Positions 16,692 to 25,274 of a stretch of 64,000 nucleotides of DNA are shown in pieces; position 1 is the first letter of the stretch; every line of letters begins with the position of its first letter. The stretch covers positions 428,895-492,894 of the forward strand of contig NZ_CP071607.1 in the NCBI RefSeq assembly GCF_017357225.1. The letters run 5' to 3'. The DNA is from Rhizobium binae. Lineage in GTDB: Bacteria; Pseudomonadota; Alphaproteobacteria; Rhizobiales; Rhizobiaceae. A program made the position numbers and the translations under genes. The notes under the pieces were generated by a model, which did not search any database, was not told where the DNA came from, and saw only the letters and a list, made by a program, of their open reading frames with translations.

Positions 16692-18304
16692 AGCCTGGCT
16701 CCGGCGGAGGTATAGAGGACCGTAAATCCGACGCGTGCGCCCTCGGGCAGAAGTTCGCCGAGGTGTCTGGCGATGTTGCCGGCGGTGCGCCGCCTGTCGT
16801 TCTGTTTCAGGAATTCGACCAGACCAGGCATCGGCTGATCGGAGGTGACGGCGACGAGCAGGTCGGTGCCGAAGGGGGCGACGACGGAAAGATCGAGATC
16901 GAAGGTCGCGGACATCTCGGCATCGGCTTCCCTGTCGCCGGGATAGAGGAACTGCACGGTGCCGTCGCCGGTGACATCGAACAATACGAGCTTGCGCCCG
17001 GCAAGATCGGACAACGTGACGCCGACGCGCTCGCCGTCGCGATGGACCTTGTCGGAGGGGGTCACCCGCACGCTCTGCGGGTTGGTCTCCGACAGCCGCT
17101 TCAGCGTGTCGAGTGCGGCCATCCGGTCGACGACGAAGGGCATGTCACCGGCGCCGACTTCGGAGGCGACGACATCGCCGCCGGCGATCGCCTCGCGCTT
17201 TTGCGGATCGAAGACGAGTTCGGCATGGGCGCCGTCCGTCAGCTTGAACGGCGTGACGGCGGGAGCGATAGCCTCCAGCACCGGCTCCGAACCGAGGGCG
17301 GCAAGGGTGATCGGGGCGGGTTCGGGCGGCGGGGGCGGCACATTCGATTTCTGCCCATCCGCCGGTCCGGCTTTGTCATAGGCATAGACGACGGCGCGGT
17401 CGAGATCCGCCCCAGGCGGGCTTTGCGTGAAGATGTTCTGCCGCTGGTCGGTGAACTGATAGACCGATTGGCGCACATATTCGAACAGTTCGCGGCGGGT
17501 CACAGTGCCGTCGGCGTTGCGGTCGGCGGCGCCCTCGAACGCACGGGCGGTGGCATAGCTCAGCGCCCCGCGCTTCTGAGCTATGCCGGGAATCGATATT
17601 TCGGGCGATTTGGTATGGTCGTCGACGGCGGCAAGAAAGGTCAGCCGCTTGTAATCGAAGCCGGTGGAGAGCGCATCTGATGTGGTCGAAATCGGCGCGA
17701 GATCATCCTCCTCGATCGTATAGGAGGGCGCCTGGCGCCAGGTGATCTCGGCGCCGCGCGGATCGACGTCGCGGGTCATGCCGCCGGCATGGCAGGTGTC
17801 GGCGATGAACAGGACCTCGGCGCCTTTTTGCTCCAGCTGGTGGATCAGCACCTTGAATTCGTCGCCGAAGATGCGCTCGCGCGATCCCGGCAGCCTCGTA
17901 TCGAAGCCGGCCAGCACATAGACCTCGTCGCGGCCGCTGGGTTTGGAGCCCTTGACGCGCTCCGGCTCGCTCGATCCATGGCCGGCGATGCCGAGCACGA
18001 CGAGATCGCCCTCGCCTGCCCTTTGCGTGACGGCGCCGATCGCATCGAAGATGCCCTGGCGGTCGGCCGCGCCATTCTTCAAGAGCGTCATGTCCTCGAC
18101 CCCGAGCGAGCGCAGCGACAGGGAAAGATCCTCGGCATCGGCGACGGCGCCGTGCAGCGGCGGGACGTTGCGATAGAGATCGATGCCGATCAGAACGGCT
18201 CTGACCGTGCCGCGCTCGGGAGCTTCGATCGTTCTGGCGAGGCTGTTCGTGCCCGCCAGAACAAGAAGGGCGAGTGCGGCGGCCATGGGAGCGAATGTGG
18301 ACAT
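16688..18304 (-). CDS. secreted caspase-like protease with DUF4384 domain
   Basis: 538 residues with an N-terminal signal (hydrophobic 7-22). The C14 domain begins at VRAVLIGIDLYRNVPPL; the catalytic pair is intact: His109 in GIAGHGSSEP and Cys171 in FIADTCHAGG, so unlike its downstream neighbour it should be active. Many prokaryotic caspase homologs cleave after basic residues. A DUF4384-like domain lies at about 405-500, with FLYPGDRE and VTSDQPM blocks shared with the two adjacent proteins. It follows the OmpA-type gene by 22 bases and overlaps the trypsin gene by 4 bases. Substrate unknown; the trypsin zymogen site R37 next door is an obvious candidate. Confidence 0.88.
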   Translation of the reverse strand: MSTFAPMAAALALLVLAGTNSLARTIEAPERGTVRAVLIGIDLYRNVPPLHGAVADAEDLSLSLRSLGVEDMTLLKNGAADRQGIFDAIGAVTQRAGEGDLVVLGIAGHGSSEPERVKGSKPSGRDEVYVLAGFDTRLPGSRERIFGDEFKVLIHQLEQKGAEVLFIADTCHAGGMTRDVDPRGAEITWRQAPSYTIEEDDLAPISTTSDALSTGFDYKRLTFLAAVDDHTKSPEISIPGIAQKRGALSYATARAFEGAADRNADGTVTRRELFEYVRQSVYQFTDQRQNIFTQSPPGADLDRAVVYAYDKAGPADGQKSNVPPPPPEPAPITLAALGSEPVLEAIAPAVTPFKLTDGAHAELVFDPQKREAIAGGDVVASEVGAGDMPFVVDRMAALDTLKRLSETNPQSVRVTPSDKVHRDGERVGVTLSDLAGRKLVLFDVTGDGTVQFLYPGDREADAEMSATFDLDLSVVAPFGTDLLVAVTSDQPMPGLVEFLKQNDRRRTAGNIARHLGELLPEGARVGFTVLYTSAGARL

Positions 18305-18326
18305 GGCCGGTTTCCCCTCGCTCTCT

Positions 18327-20294
18327 CTATTCGCGGCGCCATTCGACGCGGCGGTTCAGCGCGTCGATATCGTCTTCGGTGAGGTTGGCGGTGGCGGTTA
18401 CGTCAACCGGTTCGGAGGCGCCGCGGCCTTCGGCGTCGATGGTGGCGTCGATGCCGTTCTTCTTCAGGAAATCGGCAACGGCCTGGGCGCGGCGCTCGGA
18501 GAGCTTCTTATTGTAATCGTCGCCGCCCTTGCGATCGGTATGGCCGATGAGGATGATGCGGCCGGGCTTCTGCTCCTTCAGCGCTTCCAGCAACTCCTGG
18601 GCGGCTTCGGTGCCAATCGAGGTGAAGGTCGACTTGTCGAAATCGAAGGTGATCGGCACCGGGATGGAGACCGGCACGATGCCGCGCACATTTTCCGAAT
18701 AGATGCCGCCGAGCACGCCGCTGCGGTGATCCTTCTCGGCCGGCACGAAACTGCCCTGCGGGTTGTCGCTGGTGGGATTGGCGGCAAGGATGCGGGCCTG
18801 GGCGGCGCGCTGGATGAGATCGGAGATCGTATCGGCCGGCGGCGCCTTCGGCGTGCGGGTCTCGTTCTTGATGATCTCGATCGCCTGCTGGTAATCGGCG
18901 GCGGCATCGGCGAAGCGGCGGGCGGAGAAATAGATCTCGCCGAGCGTGGCGGAGGCCTGCCAGAGCACCTGCGGACTGTCGGCGGCGACGAGCAGCGGTT
19001 CATACTCGGCGACCGGCTTGTCGGCCGCCATCATCTCCTGGGCGGCGGCGAGCCTCAGGGCTGCGACGCGGCGCTGGGCGTTGATCTGGAACTGTCCGCA
19101 TTCGGCGCTGACGGCAATCGCATCGGCCTCGGAGGCGGCAGCGGTGATATCCTTGGCGGCAACGGCCGTGTTCAGCTTGTCGAGCAGGGCGTTGCAGGCC
19201 GGGGTATCGGCATTGGCAACCTCGATCTGCTCGCCGGCCTGGCCAGGTTCGGCCGACCGGCCGAAGCTCATCGGCGGCATCTTGATGCTGAAGCCGCCGG
19301 GAAGCTTGAATTGCGGCATCTTGATCTGCGGCATCGGCAGTTTCGGCATCTTGGTTTGGGCAGACTGGGACGGCTGCTTATACGGCGCCGGCTGCTGATA
19401 CTGGCTTGGTTGTTTATATTGGCTGGGGCGGGTGGAGGCGGTGGTGTCGGCGGGACCGATCAGCTGCAGCTCATCAGCGGCCAGTTCCTGGCCGGGCGCC
19501 AGATTGGTGACGATCTTGTATTTTTTCGGCGGCTGCGTGGTCGCCTGCTCGACGGGCTTGGGCGCCGGCTTCGGCTTTTCGATTGCCTCAGGCTTTTTGG
19601 CGACCTCGGGTTTGACGACCGGTTTCGGCTTCGGGGCGGCCGGTGGTTTCGGCGCAACCGGCGGCTTTGCCGCCTGCTCGACCGTCGCGGGTTTTGCGGC
19701 GGGAACGGCGGCGACGGGCGGAACGGCGGAAGGCGGCAGGGCGGCCGTGCTGTCGACGGTCGTCAGCGTCAGCGTTTTGCTGCTGATCTTGGTGCCGAGG
19801 CTGCGGGCTTCTTCGAGGCTGCGGGAGACGGCCTCCATGCCGCCGTCGATCGAGCGGAACATGCCGCTGCCGCTGCCGCCGAGATCGGCGAAGATGGTCA
19901 GCGGCTTGGAGGAATAGAAGACCTTGATCTGCTCCTGCCCGACCGGGCCTGAAACCTGCAGCCTGGCGCCGCTGGCCGGATCCGGCACCTGCACGCGCTT
20001 GCCGGCGGCAACGAGGGCATCGGTCTGGTACTTGTTCGGGAAGAGCTTGGTGACGGAGCCGTTCGGCGAGACGTTCAGCACCGTGACATAGGCGTTCTCA
20101 CTCGACTGGATGAAGAGGCCGACGACTTCGCCGACGGCGTATCTCGCCTCGGCGCGATCGAAGGTAATGCTGACAGGCCCGCTCTGAGCCGGCGCTTCCG
20201 TCAGCGTACGTTCGTTCTGCGCCCCGACCTCGGGGATCAGCGAGAAAAGCGAAAGACATGTGGCTGCGGCCAGGATGGCTTTGCGGCTGAGCAT
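18327..20294 (-). CDS. DUF4384-OmpA outer-envelope protein
   Basis: 655 residues, first gene of the protease operon, with a Sec signal (cleavage near VGAQ) and a strong RBS (AAGGGGAGG). Order: DUF4384 domain at about 40-140 (KLFPNKYQ, VFYSSKP), a long Pro/Lys-rich segment at about 190-340 with short repeats of the PSQYKQ and KMP type, a helical TPR-like part at about 370-490, then an OmpA peptidoglycan-binding domain from about 545 (ITFDFDKSTF, ILIGHTDRKG, LSERRAQAV). The protein would tether the system to peptidoglycan, with the Pro-rich part as a spacer. Function beyond anchoring is inferred. Confidence 0.87.
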   Translation of the reverse strand: MLSRKAILAAATCLSLFSLIPEVGAQNERTLTEAPAQSGPVSITFDRAEARYAVGEVVGLFIQSSENAYVTVLNVSPNGSVTKLFPNKYQTDALVAAGKRVQVPDPASGARLQVSGPVGQEQIKVFYSSKPLTIFADLGGSGSGMFRSIDGGMEAVSRSLEEARSLGTKISSKTLTLTTVDSTAALPPSAVPPVAAVPAAKPATVEQAAKPPVAPKPPAAPKPKPVVKPEVAKKPEAIEKPKPAPKPVEQATTQPPKKYKIVTNLAPGQELAADELQLIGPADTTASTRPSQYKQPSQYQQPAPYKQPSQSAQTKMPKLPMPQIKMPQFKLPGGFSIKMPPMSFGRSAEPGQAGEQIEVANADTPACNALLDKLNTAVAAKDITAAASEADAIAVSAECGQFQINAQRRVAALRLAAAQEMMAADKPVAEYEPLLVAADSPQVLWQASATLGEIYFSARRFADAAADYQQAIEIIKNETRTPKAPPADTISDLIQRAAQARILAANPTSDNPQGSFVPAEKDHRSGVLGGIYSENVRGIVPVSIPVPITFDFDKSTFTSIGTEAAQELLEALKEQKPGRIILIGHTDRKGGDDYNKKLSERRAQAVADFLKKNGIDATIDAEGRGASEPVDVTATANLTEDDIDALNRRVEWRRE

Positions 20295-20494
20295 CGGAAC
20301 CTCCCCTTCGAAACAATCTCACACTGTGCTGAAGATGAGAATAGCACCGACCGGCGAAATTGGGATGGCTTTGGCTGTCTTGCTTGAGGGAGGGTTACAA
20401 ATTATTTGGAGCCGGAAAGATTGAGACGCGGCAAGACTCCCGGCCAAAAATATCCGGCGTCCGTTTATAGTCGGATGGGACTAAAGCAAGGCGG

Positions 20495-20872
20495 TTAGTT
20501 CTTCGGCTTCTGGCCGGCGGATTTCAGAATCGAGATCAGGTCGCTCATTCCCTCCGGCGAGGAATTGTAGAGCCAGAGAATATCCGGATTGTCCGATGTG
20601 AATTCCTTGCCGGATCCCGAGCCCATGTCGCGGCCGGGCGAGGTCGTCTCCGGCAGCTTGCCCTGGCCCGGCGTCAGCCCCTCGGCGCGTTCATGGTCGG
20701 CGATAACAGCAACGGCGGCGGCAAAGGCCTTTTCATCGTGCTGGCGCAGCGCGGCAAGCGCGGGGTTTCGCGCCGCCAGCCCATCCTCGACCGGCCCGGC
20801 ATAGCCGATGCAGGGCATTTCAAGCGAAAGCAGCAGGCCGATCGACAAGCTTATGAGCCGGGATTTCTTCAT
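20495..20872 (-). CDS. small secreted protein, unknown
   Basis: 125 residues from MKKSRLI, with a signal peptide ending near CIGYAGP (about residue 26). The mature part has no recognised domain: a helical N-terminal half (ALAALRQHDEKAFAAAVAVIADHE) and a polar tail. The start was set at 20872 rather than the longer frame because it opens with a clean signal sequence. It lies 200 bases upstream of, and on the same strand as, the protease operon, so it may be cotranscribed or simply adjacent. Confidence 0.6.
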   Translation of the reverse strand: MKKSRLISLSIGLLLSLEMPCIGYAGPVEDGLAARNPALAALRQHDEKAFAAAVAVIADHERAEGLTPGQGKLPETTSPGRDMGSGSGKEFTSDNPDILWLYNSSPEGMSDLISILKSAGQKPKN

Positions 20873-21394
20873 CGTCGTCACATCCGTTGTCAATTTGCGA
20901 CGTGCTCGATTCCGGACGAAGCCGCTGTGCCTTTGCGCGCGTGCTTTGTCGCGGACAGCACGACAATAGGCAGAGGCCGAAAAGAAGGCAACGGCGACTG
21001 GCGCCAATCGATTGGGAGGGGTGAAATCGGCTTGGGATCTGTCCCTGGCAGATTGCACTTTCAGCCGTAGCAGGCTTTGGCCGGCGCAATTTACGAACAA
21101 GCACACTGGGCCGAGGCACCCTTTCCAGGATAGTATTTTCTCGGGGATGAGGTGTTGCGGTCAGATAAATTATCTAATCAAAATTGTCATCTAGCTTATC
21201 TCGCCGGTTCTTAACAATATATCCGGTGAGTGATGTCGTGATTTCGGTAGTAAGCGACTGAATGGCGCCGTTGCGCTGGCAATATGTCGGCATTTCAGGC
21301 GCTTTGATTTGTATCAAAGACATGCGTTGAATCGCTGAAGTACATGTAATTATGGAAATGTTTGGCTTCTACATAATTCCAAGGGGAGGAAAAT
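20873..21394. other. intergenic region with divergent promoters
   Basis: 522 bases between divergent genes. No gene is supported. Contains a short palindrome AGATAA-A-TTATCT at 21163-21175 and, nearer the plus-strand operon, the FNR-type box described separately at 21304-21317. The 3' part is A/T-richer than the surroundings, as expected for a promoter. Confidence 0.5.
21304..21317 (+). promoter_or_regulatory. FNR/FixK-type anaerobox
   Basis: TTGAT-TTGT-ATCAA matches the FNR/FnrN consensus TTGAT-N4-ATCAA exactly, and one further base on each side extends the symmetry (CTTTGAT...ATCAAAG, 21302-21319). Its centre is 84 bases before the ATG at 21395. A class II activator site (centre at -41.5) would put transcription start near 21352, with a TACATG element at 21341-21346 at the right place for a -10 box. 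This suggests microaerobic induction of the DUF3604 operon. Confidence 0.7.
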
Positions 21395-23335
21395 ATGAAG
21401 AAATCCCGTTTCATGGCCATCGTCGCGGCTTCGCTTGCAGGTTCGCTCATTCCTTCGGCAGGGCATTCGGCGGAGAGCGATGTTGGCACACTCACGCCGG
21501 AAAAGGCCGACAAGGCGTTCGCTGGCAAGCCGCTCTATTCGCCATACGCCGGGCGCAACTTTCCCACCCGGCCGCTGTTTGGTGACACGCACCTGCACAC
21601 GGGAGCTTCGTTCGACGCCGGCGCGTTTGGCGCGCGTTTGACGCCGCGGGACGCCTATCGTTTCGCAAGGGGAGAGGAGATCACGGCGTCGAGTGGCCAG
21701 CCGGCAAAGCTGTCGCGTCCGCTCGACTTCCTGGTGGTCGCCGACCACTCGGACAATATGGGGATGTTCACGGACCTCTTCGCCGGCAAGCCGGAAGTGA
21801 TCGCCGATCCGCAGGCCAAGACCTGGTACGATGAGATCAAGTCCGGGCAAGGCGGTAAGGCGGCGCTGGAAATTATCTTCGCTTTTGGCAAGGGAACGCT
21901 GCCGTCCTCGATGATCTATGGGCCGGACACGCGACCCTACAAGAACGCCTGGCAGGACACGATCAAGGCGGCGGAGGAATATAACGATCCCGGTCGATTC
22001 ACGGCGTTTATCGGCTACGAGTGGACATCGAATACGGCAGGCAACAACCTGCACCGCAACGTCATTTTCCGCGACGATGCCGACAAGGCCGAACAGGTGG
22101 TGCCCTACACGACACTAAAGCCGCTCGGCAGCGACAATCCCCGTGACCTGTGGAAGTGGATGCAGGCCTACGAGGACAAGACCGGGGGCAACGTGCTCGC
22201 CATCGCACATAATGGCAACCTGTCCAACGGCCGCATGTTCCCGATGATCGAATCGTTCACCAACAAGCCGGTGGACAAGGAATATGTCGAGCAGCGCGCA
22301 AGGTGGGAGCGTCTCTATGAGACGACCCAGACCAAGGGAACCGGGGAAGCGCATCCCGCGCTGTCTCCGAATGACGAGTTCGCCGACTTCGAAATCTGGG
22401 ATTTCGGCAATCTCGACGCGAGCGAGAAAAAGACGCCGGACATGCTCGAGTTCGAATACACCCGCTCCGCGCTTCGCAATGGGCTGAAGCTGGAAGCCCA
22501 ACTCGGCACGAACCCGTACAAGTTCGGCCTCATCGGCAGTTCAGATGCCCATACCGGTCTGGCTGCCATGGAAGAGGAAAACTTCTTCGGCAAGACGACG
22601 CCGCAGGAGCCGAGCCCCGAGCGCTTGACCGCCACCTTCGTGAAGGACGACAAGACCGGCATCACGGTGATGGACTGGGAGGTTGGCGCTTCAGGTTATG
22701 CTGCCGTGTGGGCGACTGAAAATACGCGCGAATCCATTTGGGACGCGATGCAGCGCAAAGAGACCTATGGCACGACGGGGTCGCGCATGATGGTGCGCTT
22801 CTTCGGCAGCTGGGATTTCGTGGCGGGCGACGCCAAGACCCGCAATCCCGGCGCGATCGGTTACGAAAAGGGCGTGCCGATGGGTGGCGACCTGACCAAG
22901 GCGCCGGACGGCAAGGTGCCGACCTTCCTTGTGGCTGCTCTGAAAGATCCGATCGGGGCCAATCTCGACCGATACCAGATCGTCAAGGGGTGGCTGGACG
23001 ACAAGGGCGAGACCCACGAGCACGTTTACGATGTCGTCTGGGGCGGCGACCGCAAGCCCGGCACTGACGGAAAGCTGCCCTCCGTCGGCAGCACGGTCGA
23101 CATCGAGAACGCCACGTGGACCAACACGATCGGTGCCCCCGAACTGATTGCCGTGTGGACGGATCCGGACTTCGATCCGAAGCTGAAAGCCTTCTACTAT
23201 GGGCGTGTTATCGAGATCCCGACGCCGCGGTGGACCGCTTACGACGCCAAGCGGTTTGGCAACAAGCCGCTGGAGGGCACGTCGATGACCGTGACCGAAC
23301 GCGCCTATACCTCGCCGATCTGGTATACGCCTTGA
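21395..23335 (+). CDS. DUF3604 secreted PHP-like protein
   Basis: 646 residues, signal peptide ending near HSAESD. Residues from about 61 carry LFGDTHLHTGASFDAG and then LDFLVVADHSDNMGMF, the His/Asp-rich metal-site pattern of DUF3604, which resembles PHP-type metal-dependent hydrolases. A later SSDAHTGLAA block supplies further ligands. Biochemical role of the family is unknown to me. It is the first gene of a three-gene operon with the parvulin-like protein (16-base gap) and HupE/UreJ protein, a gene set I recall from several other Proteobacteria. Confidence 0.85.
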   Translation: MKKSRFMAIVAASLAGSLIPSAGHSAESDVGTLTPEKADKAFAGKPLYSPYAGRNFPTRPLFGDTHLHTGASFDAGAFGARLTPRDAYRFARGEEITASSGQPAKLSRPLDFLVVADHSDNMGMFTDLFAGKPEVIADPQAKTWYDEIKSGQGGKAALEIIFAFGKGTLPSSMIYGPDTRPYKNAWQDTIKAAEEYNDPGRFTAFIGYEWTSNTAGNNLHRNVIFRDDADKAEQVVPYTTLKPLGSDNPRDLWKWMQAYEDKTGGNVLAIAHNGNLSNGRMFPMIESFTNKPVDKEYVEQRARWERLYETTQTKGTGEAHPALSPNDEFADFEIWDFGNLDASEKKTPDMLEFEYTRSALRNGLKLEAQLGTNPYKFGLIGSSDAHTGLAAMEEENFFGKTTPQEPSPERLTATFVKDDKTGITVMDWEVGASGYAAVWATENTRESIWDAMQRKETYGTTGSRMMVRFFGSWDFVAGDAKTRNPGAIGYEKGVPMGGDLTKAPDGKVPTFLVAALKDPIGANLDRYQIVKGWLDDKGETHEHVYDVVWGGDRKPGTDGKLPSVGSTVDIENATWTNTIGAPELIAVWTDPDFDPKLKAFYYGRVIEIPTPRWTAYDAKRFGNKPLEGTSMTVTERAYTSPIWYTP

Positions 23336-23351
23336 TACGACGAGAAAGCCG

Positions 23352-24200
23352 ATGCTGAAGCGCTTTCTCAAAGAACCCCTCGTCCATTTTCTGGCGCTCG
23401 CGCTTGCGATCTTCGCCGGCTACGCCCTGGCCGGCACCGGCGAAAAGCGAGAGATCATCATCGTGACGGCGCCCAAGATCGAGCAGATGGCGACATTATT
23501 CACGAAGACCTGGCAGCGTCCCCCGAGCGTGGATGAGCTCAAGGGGTTGATCGACGATCATGTGAAGGAGGAAGTCCTCGTCCGTCAGGCACTTGCCCTC
23601 GGGCTCGACGAGGACGATGCCGTGGTCAGGCGGCGCCTTCGCCAGAAGATGGAGTTTCTGGACACGGCGGACGCCGAGGCGCTAGAGCCGACTGACGCGG
23701 AACTTGCGACCTATCTCGTCAGTAACGCCGACGCGTTCAAGATCGAGGGCATGCTGGCCTTCGAACAGGTGTTCCTCAACCCGCAGCGGCGCGGCGACCG
23801 GGCTGAGCAGGATGCCGGTTCCATCCTCCAGGCTCTGCTGTCCGATCCGGATGCGGACCGCTCGCTGCTCGGCGATGCCACGCTGCTGCCGCCCCAGCTT
23901 GCGCTTTCCGACAGCGTTTCGATCACGCAGACTTTCGGGACCGATTTCGCCAAGGCGCTCGACCGGGCGCCGCTCGGCCAATGGATCGGGCCGGTGGTGT
24001 CCAGTTTCGGGCTGCACCTCGTCCGCGTGACGGAGCGTGTGCCCGACCGCACGCCGTCGCTCGGCGAAGTGCGTGGCGCCGTGGCGCGAGAGTGGAGGAA
24101 TGCGAGACGCAAGGAGCTCGAAGACCAGCGATTTGCGGAGCTTCTCAAGGGTTACACGGTGATCATCGACAGCCTTGCCGGCAAGGGAGCCGACCGGTGA
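23352..24200 (+). CDS. parvulin-type peptidyl-prolyl isomerase, membrane-anchored
   Basis: 282 residues. A single N-terminal hydrophobic segment (VHFLALALAIFAGYALAG) acts as signal anchor; then a SurA/PpiC-like N-terminal part (DELKGLIDDHVKEEVLVRQAL ALGLDEDD pattern) and a parvulin core at about 135-245 with FEQVFLNPQR, LGQWIGPVVSSFGLHLVRV. Such proteins help fold or assemble exported proteins. It sits between DUF3604 and HupE/UreJ genes; its stop overlaps the GTG of the next gene. A role as dedicated folding factor for the neighbours is inferred. Confidence 0.85.
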   Translation: MLKRFLKEPLVHFLALALAIFAGYALAGTGEKREIIIVTAPKIEQMATLFTKTWQRPPSVDELKGLIDDHVKEEVLVRQALALGLDEDDAVVRRRLRQKMEFLDTADAEALEPTDAELATYLVSNADAFKIEGMLAFEQVFLNPQRRGDRAEQDAGSILQALLSDPDADRSLLGDATLLPPQLALSDSVSITQTFGTDFAKALDRAPLGQWIGPVVSSFGLHLVRVTERVPDRTPSLGEVRGAVAREWRNARRKELEDQRFAELLKGYTVIIDSLAGKGADR

Positions 24201-25192
24201 AACAGATCGGCCGCATACTCGTCTTGCTTCTGCCCATGCTGCTGGCTGCGGCAGCACACGCGCACGAGATCCGCCCGGCCTATCTCGACATGCGCGAAAC
24301 TGCCTCCGACACGTTCGCCGTCGTCTGGAAGGTGCCGGCGCAAGGCGAGATGCGCCTCGGGCTTCATGTGCGACTGCCGGCCGCCTGCGTGGAAAAATCC
24401 GAGCCGGTTCGGTCGATCGAGCAGGGCGCCTATTTCGAGCGATGGAACGTGGCCTGCACGAAAGGGTTGAAAGGCGGCGAAATCATCGTCGACGGTCTCA
24501 CGTCGACGATGACCGAAGCGCTGATGCGCATCCAGTATGGCACAGGCGACACCGAACTCACGCGCCTCCTGCCCGATCGACCGCGCTTCGTGGTCGCCGG
24601 CACGCAGACAAGCATCGAAGTGGCGCGAACTTACTTTCTATTCGGCGTTAACCACATCCTCTCTGGCCTTGATCATCTCCTCTTCGTGCTTGCGCTTATC
24701 CTGCTCATCCGGGATCGCTGGATGCTGTTCAAGACCATCACGGCGTTTACGATCGCCCACAGCATGACACTGGCGGGAGCATCGCTTGGCTATTTCAGCC
24801 TGCCTCAGAGTCCAGTGGAAGCCACGATTGCGCTTAGCATTGCGTTCGTCGCGAGCGAACTGGCGAGAGCGGAGCCGGGCGAGAGGCGGCTCTCCGAGAG
24901 CTATCCCTGGCTCGTGGCCTTCGCGTTCGGACTGCTGCACGGCTTCGGCTTCGCCGGTGCGCTGAAGGAAACCGGCCTGCCGCAATCGGACGTGCCGTTA
25001 AGCCTCTTGACATTCAACCTGGGCGTTGAAGCGGGACAGCTCTTATTCGTTGCGGCGACGCTGATCGTGGCCAGGGTTGGAGCGGCAATCGTTGCCGTGC
25101 CGCCGACCGCAGCCCGCCGGCTTGGAGCTTACGTGATCGGAACGGCCTCAATGTTGTGGCTCGTTCCCAGAATCATCGGTCTCGGGGCCTGA
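24197..25192 (+). CDS. HupE/UreJ family membrane protein
   Basis: 331 residues from a GTG at 24197 that overlaps the previous stop (GTGA). A signal peptide precedes HEIRPAYLDMRE, followed by a periplasmic beta-rich domain to about 145; then a HupE/UreJ membrane domain with six or so helices and the conserved HILSGLDHLLFVLALI, AFTIAHSMTLAG and FGLLHGFGFAGAL motifs whose His/Asp can bind metal. HupE and UreJ are nickel or cobalt carriers; this longer subtype (HupE/UreJ_2) has unproved cargo. Last gene of the operon under the FNR-type box. Confidence 0.85.
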   Translation: MKQIGRILVLLLPMLLAAAAHAHEIRPAYLDMRETASDTFAVVWKVPAQGEMRLGLHVRLPAACVEKSEPVRSIEQGAYFERWNVACTKGLKGGEIIVDGLTSTMTEALMRIQYGTGDTELTRLLPDRPRFVVAGTQTSIEVARTYFLFGVNHILSGLDHLLFVLALILLIRDRWMLFKTITAFTIAHSMTLAGASLGYFSLPQSPVEATIALSIAFVASELARAEPGERRLSESYPWLVAFAFGLLHGFGFAGALKETGLPQSDVPLSLLTFNLGVEAGQLLFVAATLIVARVGAAIVAVPPTAARRLGAYVIGTASMLWLVPRIIGLGA

Positions 25193-25274
25193 GAGATGTT
25201 GTCTCGGACGACATCATGGTTGATCAAAAGCGAGATTCAGATTCTAGGCCGACCCGGTCTAAAATCATCCTGTT

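Noticed and set aside
18183..19952. Long plus-strand open frame of 589 codons opposite the OmpA-type gene
   Set aside because: It has a low-complexity Gly/Arg/Leu-rich composition typical of the antisense of high-GC coding, no RBS or domain, and the opposite strand encodes clear DUF4384 and OmpA domains.
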